A DNA stretch of 64,000 nucleotides from Entoloma clypeatum (GCA_963565915.1 OY751493.1:4402001-4466000); one strand, 5' to 3'. Positions 24,420 through 35,976 are shown, counted from the first letter of the stretch. Made by a program: numbers and translations. Notes: generated by a model not told the origin, from the letters alone.

Positions 24420-27400
24420 ATGCCCATTGCCCCCATATCGCCCAGTGTCTTCGATGACGATGACGATGACGGATGGCAGGATATGCCCGTCGTCCGAGAG
24501 GATACCTCTCTGAGCGGGTTCGACGAGGAAGACCAGAAAAAGTACCACTACTTCCCATCTGCCAAGGGCACGCGAGCCGCCAATGCGACCGGAAACCTCA
24601 TAGATGTCGACGACTTGGGCAACGAATGGCGCTCAAAAATCGACCAGAACGAAAGCGAGTACACCAGGCTCCGGGTCCGAGAGGAGGACGATGCTGATGA
24701 GGTCCATCTCCGGACAAAGTATCTCTTTGACGAGGACAAGGCTATGACACCGCTCAGTCAGATGCAGGCCACCAAGGATCTCCTCACAGAGGCTCAACGC
24801 ATCGCCTACGTCGGTCTTTGCGCCTTGGTTAGTCGAGAGATGTCACACAGTCTGAAGATGACGAAGAAGAAAGAGTTGAAGGCAGCTGCCGAGAACATGG
24901 AGCTCTGGGCGTTGAAGATCATGGGTCGTCTGTACTATCACATGGAGCTGGAAACGCAAGGTAAGCCATTCACCCAATCTTTCAAACCTTGACAACTGAA
25001 GCAACTTATCCCGCAGAACAAAGGATGATCGAAAGTCTCGCAGAGCATGGTGTTCTTCCGACCGACCTTGTTCCTGCTCTGATGACGACCCACACCGTCG
25101 CCAATCCTGAATACGACCCCGAAGAAGCCCGAAGACTGGCAATCGAGTCTGTACATCAAACATCGTCCCTACCAGATGATGATGATGATGCCTATGCCCA
25201 TTCTATCTCTGATCGGACTCTCGTAAACGAGCCGGTTTCCCCTTCCACGCCGAAACACGATGACAAAACGGACTCACGTACTATCACCGGTCCCACGACC
25301 AGCCCAAACCCAAGCCATTCCCGCAATCCTTCAACAAACCCCGCCGGAGCTCCGGCGACACACCAGACGACGGCCAAAGTCCTCAGCGACACGTCAACCT
25401 CTGCCATCCCGGGTGTCAGCACCTCTTTATCCTCCGCCGACCAAAATGTCACTCTAGACATCCGATGGACGGTCCTGTGCGATCTCTTTCTTGTTCTCAT
25501 CGCCGACAGCGTGTATGATGCGAGGTCGCGAGTGCTTCTTGAGAACGTCGCAAACAAGCTAGGTCTTGGTTGGCTGGATGTGGTCAAGTTTGAAAGTCGC
25601 GTGACTGAAGCGTTGGAGATTCAGGAGGACGTGGAGACGTTGGAACACCAGGATGTCATTGACGGCCAGCAGAAAGCGATGAAGAAGAAGCGGTATATGA
25701 TGCTCGGACTAGCAACACTAGGTGTGTCTTTTTCTCCCCTGTCCTCATTCGGCATTTCTTCCAACGATCATATTCTTTGACAGGTGGTGGCCTCGTCATA
25801 GGGCTATCAGCTGGTTTGCTTGCACCCGTCATCGGTGCTGGTCTAGGAGCTGCTCTGACGACAATCGGCATATCGGGCTCAGCAGGGTTTCTCGCCGGCG
25901 TCGGTGGGACTGCTGTCATTACCACAGGAGGAGTCTTAACGGGGTCCAGCATCGCCGTGCGAGGAATGGCTAAACGCACACAGCTGGTCCGCACCTTCGA
26001 CATCCTACCCTTGCACAACAACAAAAGGGTGAGTTGCGTTCTTACCGTTCCAGGGTGCGTTCCTCCCGAGCTCGTCATTCTCATTTACCTGACTTATAAA
26101 CACTTTTCCAGATTCATGACTGGTCCGCAAGATGATGTCCGCCTACCGTTTAGTGTCTTGGAACCGCTCGTTGGCGACGTGTTCAGCGTTCTCTGGGAGC
26201 CTGAAATGATTCAGGAAACGGGAGATGCTCTGAAGATCCTCACAGGGGAGGTCCTCTCCCAGATTGGACTGACCGTTCTCCAAGCGACCGTCATGTCCGC
26301 GTTCATGACTGCCCTCCAATGGCCCATCAGTGAGCACATCCTATTTTATATATATATATACCCCTTTCCCCCCACACACACAACTTCACTCACAGGTTTG
26401 AATCTATGACAGTTCTCACTAAACTGGGCTATCTGATCGACAACCCTTGGAGCAATGCCCTCGACCGTTCCCGCGCCGCCGGGCGCGTCCTCGCCGAAGT
26501 CCTCATCCAACGGCATCTCGGCGTCCGCCCCATCACGCTCATTGGGTTCTCCCTCGGTGCCCGCGTCATCTTCTACGCGCTCCACGAGCTCTCCAAGCAA
26601 AAAGCGTTCGGGATCGTGCAGGATGTGTTCCTCCTAGGCGCCACCCTGACCGTGTCTGCCCGAACATGGTGCGAAGTGCGCTCCGTTGTCTCTGGGCGGT
26701 TTGTCAATGCCTTTGCGCGGAACGATTGGGTGCTGAACTACCTGTTCCGCGCGACGAGTGGTGGGGTGGGGACGGTGGCGGGGCTGAGGCCTGTGCAGGA
26801 CGTGCCTGGGCTGGAGAATGTGGATGTGACGGATAAGATTGCGGGGCATATGAGTTATCGGACGTTCATGCCGCTTATCTTGGATCAGCTGGGGTTTCCG
26901 GTGTCGGCAGATTACTTTGATGAGCCTGAGGTATGTATGCTGATGGATTCTTTTGTTTTCCAGGGGGTGATGGTTGCTGATGTTGGTTGTGCGTATGTAG
27001 GAACCGGACTTTAGTGGGGACCGGATTGTGGAGACTGAGCAGGATAGGGATAAGCAGAAGGGCTGGTTTTCGAGGAAGAAGGCACCGTCTTTGAGTGAGA
27101 AAGCCTCGCGGCTACCCACTGCGTCCGGGTGGACGAAGCCGAAAGCGGGGTCGAACGAGGAGGAGTCACCTCCACGAATGTCGTCCTCATCGCAGCCTGG
27201 AGAGGGGAACTTGACGACGACGACGACGACACCCACTGCTTCACGCCCTCAGACGCCTTCACGAGAAAAGCCCAAGACAGCTGTCGGCAGCCCCGCGCCA
27301 TTGGCGAAGGAATCGACGTCGCAGCTGCCCATCCATGCTGGGTTCGATCTGAAGGCGATACAGGAAGCATTGAGGGAGGTGGAGGCGAACCCGGAGGAGC

Positions 27401-28326
27401 TCAAGTTTCATTCGCAGGAGGGAAAGGTGTTGCCGGTTCCTCTGGTGGTGGAAAGGGCGAGTTCGGAGCCGGCGGGGATGGGTGTTGGTGTAGGGTCAAC
27501 GTCGAGTTTGGAGAGGAGGAAGACGTCGTTGGATGGGGAAGGTTCGGTGGTGAAGGGAGGGTTGAAGGATGATTTTGGGAAGTGTATGAGGGATGAGGAG
27601 GAGGATGGGTACGATGATTATGAGGAGGATGAGGAGCAATATCAAAGAAATGAACGTCCGACACCGGCCTCGATGCCGTCGTTTGGGAACGCTTTGGATG
27701 CATCGACTCCGCGATTTGGGAGCACTTTGCCTTCGTTCGTTGTGGATGACGTGGTGGCATCGTCGTGGGGGTCGGGGGCCCTGGCTGGTCCTTCCGCTCC
27801 TTCTCCTTCTCTGTTCAGGGCGACAACATCACCCCTCGGTTCAGCCTATTCCTCTTCCTTCAGTTCGAGCGCTGCAGCCCTCTCCTCACTCGGCTCTTCG
27901 TCGTCGTCTTCGTCCTCCCCAACATCCTACTTCACTTACCCTCACTCCAACGCCTCCTTCACTGCATCCCCATCATCATTGAACGCCGCAAGGAAAGGGA
28001 GGAGCATCCCACCATTTTCTCCGATAGATGGGGGGAGTGCTGGGATGTCGACTAATTATAACACGTCTACACCTCCACTCACAACGAAAGGAAGCATACC
28101 ATTGGTGTCTCCGGCAGATGCGGGGGGAGCCGCGATGTCGTTTGGAGGGGTGGGTGGGTCGATTATGTCGTTTGGGGGTGCGGACGGGTCGATATCAACG
28201 GATCCTGATCCGTGGCAGGTGCCCGGTGGTGGGCTAGGGAGGGGTGGTGGTGGTAGCTTGAATGCGAGGGGGAATCCGGGTGGGGGTGGATTGGGATATG
28301 GTGGTGGTTCCAATCCGTGGTCGTGA
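24420..28326 (+). CDS. DUF726 / TMCO4-like membrane protein with alpha/beta-hydrolase nucleophile
   Basis: Large protein of more than 1100 residues with short introns. The N terminus MPIAPISPSVFDDDDDDGWQ is acidic. Mid-protein, a glycine-rich hairpin of membrane segments (GGGLVIGLSAGLLAPVIGAG, ITTGGVLTGSSIAVRGMAKR) is the hallmark of the DUF726 family (yeast Mil1/Yfl034w, human TMCO4). It is followed by DDVRLPFSVLEPLVGDVFSV, LGYLIDNPWSNALDRSRAAG and the hydrolase nucleophile elbow ITLIGFSLGARVIF, then FVNAFARNDWVLNYLFRATS. ATG 24420 is chosen because the longer frame begins with GTG. The last about 430 residues are a disordered Ser- and Gly-rich tail, an extension not typical of the family. 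The substrate is not known. Confidence 0.88.
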
Positions 28327-28466
28327 TAACTGTTTGTGTTTTAGTTGTGGGAGGGCGGGGGTGTTCTATAGGGAATATGGTTTACTGTAGCATTTACATG
28401 TGGAGAATGGACACCAAGGCGGTAGAACTACATTCACAGGAGGAAATTGAACTCCGATATTCGTGT

Positions 28467-29587
28467 ATGACCCTCCCAGCCGTTATCGCCAGCGGTTCCG
28501 ATGACGAGAACTCACCCCCAGCAGGCAGATCCGCTTCCACACTCTTCCGTAAACGTGCAATGGAACCTGAACCCGTTGAACCCATCACGTCTACAAACAA
28601 GCGTCCGAAAAATGCTCATGGTTACACGAAACACCCTCGGTTTTGGGCAGACGACGGAAACGTGTTGATTCAGATCGAGGAAACCAGGTTTAACATTCAC
28701 CGCAGCCGGTTAGAGAATCAATCTACATGGTTTCGAGCGCTCTTCCGAGCAGGAAAGAAAGGTGGCCCGGACTCGGAGGAAGAGGTTGAAGCTCACCATG
28801 ACGTGAACATAGTTCCAATTCAGATACACGACGGGCGGGCAGTCTACTTTATCGGTAGCACCGGCGTCCATGTCATGGACTTTGAAGCACTACTTTGCGC
28901 GATGGACGATGGGATGTACGTCTTCAATCATCCTCTTGCTTTGCGCATCATGCATAACGCTTTCTCTTCAGTTCTTATGCACAAACCCGCCCATCGTTTC
29001 AGACCCTTGCATCCATCCTTCGCGCGAGTTCCATACTCTATTTTTCCAAAATACGAGAATACGCCGTCAACTCCTTGAAAGCCATGTACCCCAACAACCT
29101 CACTCGAGTAAAGGAAGAGAGCACTGCGGCACAAGTAAGCCAGGCTGCCGAAGCAATCGTCCTCGGGAGAAACCACGATGTTCCTTCCATTTTGAAACGA
29201 GCGTTCTTCGAACTGGCTTGCACCAACCCGGGCCTGAATACGGCAGAGAAGGATGGTAACCCCGCAGCCGTTCTTGATAGGCATGACCTGTTGAGGCTTA
29301 TACATGTGCAAACGCAACTGGTCCAGAGGTGGCACAAGGCTACAGTACTGGGTGGCGTGAAATGTCCGTTATGCTGCAAAATCTTGATGGAGAGTTTTTC
29401 ATGGACAAAATATCTCTTCGACCCGATCCGAGGCCTTCAGAAACTCATCGATATTGATTGGGAGGAACGTTGTTCAGAACATGCAGGGGCTCAGGTGACA
29501 AACCTGAAGAATGCTAGAAAGAAAATATGGGATGACTTGGATAAATTGCTTACAGTAACTAAGGGGAAAAGTCTTTCAACTTCGTGA
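28467..29587 (+). CDS. BTB/POZ domain protein, agaricomycete-expanded family
   Basis: Two exons around a 56-nt intron (28916-28971) joining ALLCAMDDGI to SYAQTRPSFQTLASILRASS. The BTB domain starts with RFWADDGNVLIQIEETRF and NIHRSRLENQSTWFRALFRA, then VHVMDFEALLCAMDD. A C-terminal helical part typical of this fungal family follows (AAEAIVLGRNHDVPSILKRA, HDLLRLIHVQTQLVQRWHKA) with a CPLC pair that could bind metal. BTB domains dimerise or recruit Cullin-3; this family is multi-copy in agaricomycetes and of unknown target. The start is uncertain: in-frame ATGs occur at 28377, 28407, 28467 and later. Confidence 0.8.
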
Positions 29588-30187
29588 ATTGTATTTGATG
29601 GCAGTGTTTCACAAATTTAAAGAAGTTGCCAAAATGTCGTCAAACTCACGAAGCCCTCCACGCAATGATACTCGATAAATTTTCAAACCAAATCCCACTG
29701 CAGTGCTGTTAGAATCCGCTGATTTTTTACCCCCATATTTTGAGGGGCAAGAAACAACACAACTGAGACAAGTGCTTGTGAGCACAGGCCTTGCGTATTC
29801 ATAGTGCTGTTTTCATGTGTCGGAGCAGAACGAGCATTTCCTCGCCTACTTCCCCGTTCGTGTTCTTTGGGCGTTCTTCCTTACCCTCACTCAAGCATCG
29901 TTCAGGACGTCGTGGTCTCGTATCAACTTCGTCGTCGTGTGTATGTTCAGTCCTATCGATCTTTCCTACCCTTATTCAAGCGTTGCAATCGTCTGTCGTC
30001 TTCCAAACTTCACCTTTTGATCCTCCACTATACCATGTACGTTCCTTTTCCTACCTTTGCTCACGACCATGTTGCTTCTCATTACCTCGCACTATCGTCT
30101 GCTGTCGCCCTACTAGTCCATTCGTGCGTATCATTTCGTAGCCCTTCCTCCCCCTTCCTTGCGTCGCATCATCTAGGACATCTCGCC
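29588..30187. other. intergenic with one copy of a 21-bp repeat
   Basis: Contains the BTB 3' region and the 5' side of the APH-like gene. Frame continues open upstream of 30188 with an ATG at 30035, so a longer N terminus is possible. Confidence 0.45.
29831..29851 (+). repeat. 21-bp direct repeat, left copy
   Basis: Identical to 31410-31430 (begins CGAGCATTTCC, ends GCCTACTT). The two copies flank the APH-like gene. Confidence 0.7.
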
Positions 30188-31023
30188 ATGGACCAGAAAG
30201 CCGCTCTCGACGCCTACATTGTTGAGACTTGCACAAACCACGAGCTCTTACACTCGAAGGACAAGAACTACCGAGCTTGCGTCTCCATCGGGACGGATTA
30301 CTTCGTGAAATTTGGCGACCCCGACGTTCTTTGGCCTGAACTCCAAACCCAGGCATACATCTTCGACTATGCAAGGTCTAACCCTCACCCTGATGCCCCT
30401 CGCATTCCCGAGGTAGTGCACCAATTCGGAGACAGCAGGACCAAGTATTTGGTCATGGAGTTCATCACGCTCACGGCCGCCCCTATCGACCGGACAGCAC
30501 AGGCTCTCGTATGGCTCTCGAGCGTCCCACCATGTGATTGGTTCCTTAGGGGCCGGTCCAATCCGTCATCAATTCTTTAAGGACTACAAGGCACCTCTCC
30601 TTTTTTCAAGCGTCGAGGCCCTCCAACGGTACATGCGCAAGGTGCGTCCGTGCTTTTGTTTTCTCGGGCATCCATCGTTCGCTAAAATGCAATCTGGGCC
30701 AGGCGTACACGTTGCTCTCGACCCAGGCCCAGACGCAGCTGTCTCCCGTCGAGATAACCGGTGATCGCCTCATGTTCACCCAGCCCGACATGCACCCCAG
30801 CAACTTCGGCGTTGACCAGCACGGGAAGACGGTCCTGTTGGATTTCGCGGAGATAGGGCTGTTGCCCGAAACCTTCGTGGCGCATACCATGTCGGTGAAA
30901 CGCCTCGCCCCTATCGCCATCGCTTTGGGATTGTCTAGTAGTACCAATGCCTCGATGGCCGCAATCGCCTCGCTTTTGCGGATGGTGGCCAGCCCGAAAC
31001 TAGGTGCGGCAACTTGTATCTGA
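30188..31023 (+). CDS. APH-like kinase-fold protein with a disrupted internal block
   Basis: Kinase-like fold protein related to aminoglycoside phosphotransferases, common in agaricomycetes. The N terminus is MDQKAALDAYIVETCTNHEL, then YRACVSIGTDYFVKF and YLVMEFITL. The catalytic region is RLMFTQPDMHPSNFGVD, a Brenner-type motif where D and N are kept but the leading His is Gln, followed by VLLDFAEIG. An intron with GTGCGT donor lies after ALQRYMRK (about 30643-30703). Between 30509 and 30581 the frame breaks: VWLSSVPP is in one frame and SHHVIGSLGAGPIRHQFFK in another (+1). Treating 30509-30581 as a 73-nt intron restores the frame but deletes that block. The gene is therefore either damaged or has gained an intron. 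Real substrate unknown. Confidence 0.6.
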
Positions 31024-31672
31024 TATGGGAAAGGCCCCGCAACGTCCATGAAACAATCGGGCCTACTAACGTGCAATCTGGTCCATCACGGAACTACAAA
31101 GACTGCGGGAAACAATTGAGTTTCGGGTTAAGCCCATGATGTACTACCGCACACTATATTAGAGAGCTACATAGTACACATCTATCAAAGTTGACGCCGC
31201 GACTTAAATTGTGGCAACGTGTATGTAGACCTTTCCCAGCCACGGCAGCGGGCATGAATCAGACTTCAGGCTGTATTGCAATCGACTGATGCTCAAGCTT
31301 GGGTTCTGTTGGTATATGTATAAGAGCTAGAGACGCGACCGTAATTCTATCCAAACAAAGTCAGAGCCTACATAAATACATCAGGACTTGATCACTGAAC
31401 TTTAGATGTCGAGCATTTCCTCGCCTACTTTGAATAAATGTACATCGTCCTTCTCGCGCTGGGCGAGGCCATCATCAAGGGCGTATCTGTGAGCGGTGCG
31501 TCGATTTCAGTGGGTAAATTATCGTCCGTCAAGGTTGTCCATTATACTGGGGCCGTGTCCGAGGCAGAACAGGTGTCGTGACAATAAACCTAACACTGAA
31601 ATAAATCCATCCAAACCTACATGAGTATAGCGCATAAATTACGAGCAAGTGACGCAAACCAACCCATGCCTC
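31024..31672. other. intergenic with second 21-bp repeat copy
   Basis: 3' regions of two convergent genes. Holds the right copy of the 21-bp repeat (31410-31430) and no coding signal. Confidence 0.5.
31410..31430 (+). repeat. 21-bp direct repeat, right copy
   Basis: Identical to 29831-29851, spacing about 1.58 kb, same orientation. Confidence 0.7.
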
Positions 31673-33729
31673 TCAGTGGCGCAGCGAGCTCTCCAGCTCA
31701 TCCCACGCAGTCTCAATACCTTCTTCCACCCTCCACCTAGCGCCACCCAACCACTTCCTCACCCTCTCCTCATCCTTTTCCTCCAAATTTCTCTGCCTTT
31801 CCTGCCGTTCCTGCCATTTCTCCCCCTCCGCATCATCCAACACACCCTTCCCTGCCTCCCCGTCCCCCGACACACCCAGCACCGCCCAACCAACAACCAT
31901 CATCCCCGGCGGCCTCTGCTCCCCCACGCTCTCCATCGCGCCGACGACGTCGCGCAACGTAGACGTGACAACGCGCTGGTCAGGCATCGACGCACGCTCG
32001 ATGATCGCAATGGGGAGGTACGGCGGGTACGGCGCACCGCATCGTCGGTTCGTCGCACTCTCGTCTCCACCACCACCACCACCACCACCACCGCTCTGCT
32101 CCAGCAACGCACCAACCACCGCCCCCAACCTCGCCACGCCCATCAACACCACCGTCGTCCTTCCTCTCTCGTACCCAGGCAGCCGCACCTCCTTCCCACC
32201 GCGCCCCACGCCCGTGCACACCACAACCGACTCCGCAACGCCCCGCTGCGTGATCGATATCCCCGCAAACGTCGGCCCCGCAAGGGCAGACGACACGCCG
32301 GGCACGATGAGAGGGTCAATGTTATGCTGCGCACGGAAGAAGAGGACTTCTTCTGACGTGCGGGCGTAGATCTGGGGGTCGCCTTGTTTGAGCTGTCCCC
32401 ATACAATTCATTAGCATGATAATTGTATTCAACGGATAGAGGATGTAAAGAGAAGGGACGTACCCGGATGACGCACAGGCCGCTATTGACGGCTTCCGCG
32501 GCCTCGCGCATCATCTCTTCTTGCGCGCCATCGGCGTTCCCTGGGAACTTGCGCGCGATCTTGATGGGGACGTGGGGAGGGATGAGCGCGAGGACGGCAG
32601 CGGGGACGAGTTTGTCAGAGAGGACGAGGTCAGCGAGCTGTGTGAGGGCCGTGTGGGTCGCGAGGGTGAGGAGGGAGGGGTGTCCGGGGCCAGAGCCGAC
32701 GAGGAGGAGCCGGCCGCGCCGCGGAAGGAGTGCCGGGGGTGGGGAGAGAGCGAGGGCGTGTCGGGAATCGGGCGAATTGGCGGAGGGAGGAGGAGGAGAA
32801 GAGTCGGCGGGGCCGGTGGTGAGGTCCCCGGAGAGGACTTCCGCCATTTCAGCGTCCGACATGTAAGCAAGTTTGGAGAGGGACCAGTACTCGCTTACTT
32901 GCGCGACCCAGTTGATCTTTCTCTTCGTGCTTTCGGCCGCTGTCTCTTCTAGTCCGGCATACTTGGACGGGCTCCGGGGAGGCACGGGGCGGTTCGGCGT
33001 CGTGGCGCTGCTGTTCTCGTCAAGCTCATCCTCGTCTTCCTCGGGACTAGTGACAGCACTTCCAGATCCAGATCTCGCCATCCCCCGCATCCGCCCCACT
33101 CTCTCCACCGCGAGCCCGATCTCCTTCGGCAGCCGGGCCACAATCTCTCTCTTCACCCTCCCCGCAAGCCGGCACCCATGCCCATTCGTCGTTACCCCCA
33201 CTTGGAGCGCCGTTCTCCGCCCGGTCTCCGGATCCTCAAACCGATGCGTTGTGGTGAATGTGAAGTCGCAGAGCTCAGGGATGTCAGTCGTGTTGACGGG
33301 GATGTTCCGCACTCTGCATGCGAGGTACACCTTGCGCGCAAAGGAGCGCGTGCGTTTTTGGGTGGTGGAGAGGGTGTCGGTCATGCATACGAAGCGGATG
33401 GGGTGGGTCGTCGTCGTCGAAGTTGTCGTGGAGAGGTAAGACTCAAACGCCTCGATGTCCCTCTCTTCCCCTGTTTTGGAGGAGGAAACGGGGAGGGTGT
33501 CCCAGTCTATGTAAGTCAATTGACCTTGTGCAGATCTCCATTGAATCTCGTCACATGCAACGCTGAGAGTGCCTTTTGCCAACACGACGACTTTGGAGTT
33601 TGCTTCCAAGGCCGCAAATGCTCTTGACGCAGCTAGGGGCCCTGAACCGAGGACGAGTGTGGTGTTTGTGTGCAGGCGGAAGGCAAGGACGATGGAAGCG
33701 CCATCGTGCGGGGTTGGGTATTCCTCCAT
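31673..33729 (-). CDS. MET1: uroporphyrinogen-III C-methyltransferase with N-terminal siroheme-synthase-type domain (MET1-like)
   Basis: Siroheme biosynthesis enzyme supplying the sulfite reductase cofactor. Two exons around intron 32393-32463 (71 nt), joining VIR to LKQGDPQIYAR. The N-terminal Rossmann domain (VLGSGPLAASRAFAALEANS) with VNTTDIPELCDFTF and LQVGVTTNGHGCRLAGRVKR matches the Met8/CysG dehydrogenase-ferrochelatase module. The C-terminal domain is SUMT: GSGPGHPSLLTLATHTALTQ, LADLVLSDKLVP, LKQGDPQIYAR, VPGVSSALAGPTFAGI and TTVVLMGVARL. This resembles the bacterial CysG fusion order; whether the N-terminal module is catalytic is not shown. A nine-glycine run interrupts the SUMT domain at about 32067-32093. 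ATG 33729 is used since the longer frame starts with GTG. Divergent from SRP14. Confidence 0.88.
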
Positions 33730-33919
33730 GTCAATAATGACAGAGAAAGGTGAAAAAACGTTCCGCACACCATTAACGCCGTTATCGTCGTCCGGATAAG
33801 CAATCTGGGGAGTCGGAGATTTCGACCGGATCGGTTCGGAACTCCGATCCTATCATGGCACGTGACTGATAGCTGGAAAAGGAAATCAAAATGAATCGCG
33901 ACTCTTGTGTTGGTCCGCC
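33730..33919. promoter_or_regulatory. compact bidirectional promoter MET1 / SRP14
   Basis: Only 190 bp separate the two divergent start codons, so both promoters must overlap here. Confidence 0.5.
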
Positions 33920-34638
33920 ATGCTGGAGTTGGTGGACAACGATACCGTCAGTCTTTTTCTTCCTCTCCTGCTCTATATTTTGACTTGATACCCCCGCCTT
34001 GCAGTTCATATTACGATTAAAATCCTTGTTCGAAGACTCAAAGGATCACGGGACGGTATGGCTCACTCATAAACGACGTACGCGAGCCACAACATCGATC
34101 CTAGATTGTAACCTGATCATAACCTCTACCAGTCACGTACGGATCCGAAGAAGACGACGCGACAAGAGACAGCTTGAAGGACAGCGAGCGAGAGGACACC
34201 ACCGAGTATCCATGCTTATTGCGCGCGTCTGATGGGGGCAAAGTCAAGTTCTCTACTCGGGTACGATCTCAACCCCATTCACGCTTCCTCCTTATTAGTA
34301 GATAAACTCCACAACAGATAAACCCCTCCGACCTCCCAAAATTCTACGCCATCTATGGCACCCTCCTCAAATCCACGCTCACCCTGTCCCTCCGCAAGCG
34401 CGACAAGAAGCGGGAGAAGCTCCGCGCCGAAGAAACCATGAAGAGGAAGAAGAGGATGATTGAGGATGTAGTTGTGGAGGGACCGAAGAGGGGTAAGGGC
34501 AGGCGGGCGAGGCAGAGGAAAGTAAAGGCAAAATTGAGGCAGGAGGAGGGGAGGAAGAAGTGGAGGGAGAGGGAGGAGGCGGCAGTAGGGAAGGTGCTGG
34601 GGGCGGCAGGGGTGGGATTGGATGGTGTCGTGTCGTAA
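33920..34638 (+). CDS. SRP14: signal recognition particle subunit SRP14
   Basis: Small SRP subunit that binds the Alu domain of SRP RNA and mediates elongation arrest. Four exons give MLELVDNDT | FILRLKSLFEDSKDHGTVWL (intron 33947-34004), then KRLTYGSEEDDATRD and YPCLLRASDGGKVKFSTR, then INPSDLPKFYAIYGTLLKST and LRKRDKKREKLRAEE. The xCLLRAxDGxxxxSTxV pattern and the late KKRDKK cluster are diagnostic. The last about 70 residues form a long Lys/Arg-rich tail (KRGKGRRARQRKVKAKLRQE) that extends beyond the usual end and may add RNA binding. All intron joins preserve conserved sequence. Confidence 0.9.
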
Positions 34639-34934
34639 GGTGAGGGTAGGAGGTCGAATTTCATGAGAGGATAAGAGTCAGTCCTATAGTTTGATATGCC
34701 AGAGGATGCAGTCGGAGTACTCTGGAGGGCAGCCGCTTCATTATGATGGTTGGGAGGGGGTGGATGGATCATCGTTACATTCTGCACACGGCGGTGCTAC
34801 TAACCAATACTGATTCGAATGAGCGGCGTTGACTGACTCCGAGGTTAGAACTTGGTGACCATTGAGTTGTCGGGTAGTGAAGCTCGACTCGTTCATGTTG
34901 AAAGTGAAAGGCTCGACCATTCCAGACTGAACCA

Positions 34935-35898
34935 ATGATGGATCTCACGACTTTGATAGCTCAGCTTGACGAGCTTCACCTCATCCAATGCTCTCTCCTT
35001 CCCGGCGAGCAATTTTCTTTCAAAGAGGACGACGATACCAACACATGGAGCAAACTCCTCGAAACCCACCTCGCGATGGGGAACAACACGACGGCTGTCC
35101 CAGAAAGTCTCTCACCAGCCTGTATCCAAGTGCGCCTCATGAGGCCGGACCGCGAAGTATGTCTCGAGGTACAAATCCCCATTCCATACACAGGGAACCT
35201 CGGGACGGTACTAGCGGCCGCCGCCCTTCCGACCTTCACCATCAAGGGGGACCAGATCTCTAGGCTGGACCAAGAAAGGTGGAAAGACATGATCGAAAAA
35301 AAGTTGCAACAAGCCATCGATCAAGATACCGAGTACGTTACGCACTTTCACCACCCAAATCTTGTATGTTCAAGTTGTTACACTGCTTATATGCAGGTTC
35401 CCGGTCTACCAGCTCATCTCGGGCCATCTACTTCCGCTCTTACACGCAGAACTCGATACGAAAGCCTCTGATCACGAATCATCATCAGCAGGCGACAGTT
35501 CTTCCTGCCTAGTAGTACCACACCAGCCTTGTCTGTACCACGCACTTCTCACCTCACATCACCTCATATCCCCGAACAAACGACGCTCCCTACAAAGCTG
35601 GTCTGCCTCGCTATCGATCACCGGCTTCGCCAAAGTGGGCCACCCCGGAGTGATATACGCCCAAGGTCAGAAAGAAACCATCGAAGAATTCATAACGAAC
35701 ATCAAAGCAATGCAATGGCTTGCATTACGGGTACGCTTCGTCGAACAATTGGAAGACAGCACTGCACCAACCTTGCAGGGGAACGAAAGAAAGTGGTCCG
35801 AATTCCAAAAGGTAGGCGACGTCGTCGACGAGATGCGAAGACTGGGGCGGGAACGATTCGTTGTGGAGATGGGAATAGGGAGCGCAGGAACGAAGTAA
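34935..35898 (+). CDS. RWD domain protein with C-terminal DUF1115-like domain (RWDD2-like)
   Basis: Two exons around an intron of about 65 nt after DQDTE (35334-35398), resuming FPVYQLISGHLLPLLHAELD. The N-terminal RWD domain has the typical start LDELHLIQCSLLPGEQFSF, a central VRLMRPDREVCLEVQIPIPY and the helix QERWKDMIEKKLQQAIDQ. The C-terminal part, SWSASLSITGFAKVGHPGVI, then YAQGQKETIEEFITNIKAMQ and WLALRVRFVEQ, matches the DUF1115 region of RWDD2A/B and Prp3-type proteins. The molecular role is unknown in fungi; RWD domains mediate protein contacts. About 300 residues. Convergent with MATE copy 2, with a gap under 80 bp. Confidence 0.82.
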
Positions 35899-35976
35899 CT
35901 GCAGCCGCGACAGAAAAATAATGTATATACATACGTGTCTAAACATGAAATGAGCGCCAAACCCACCCGCGGAAAA

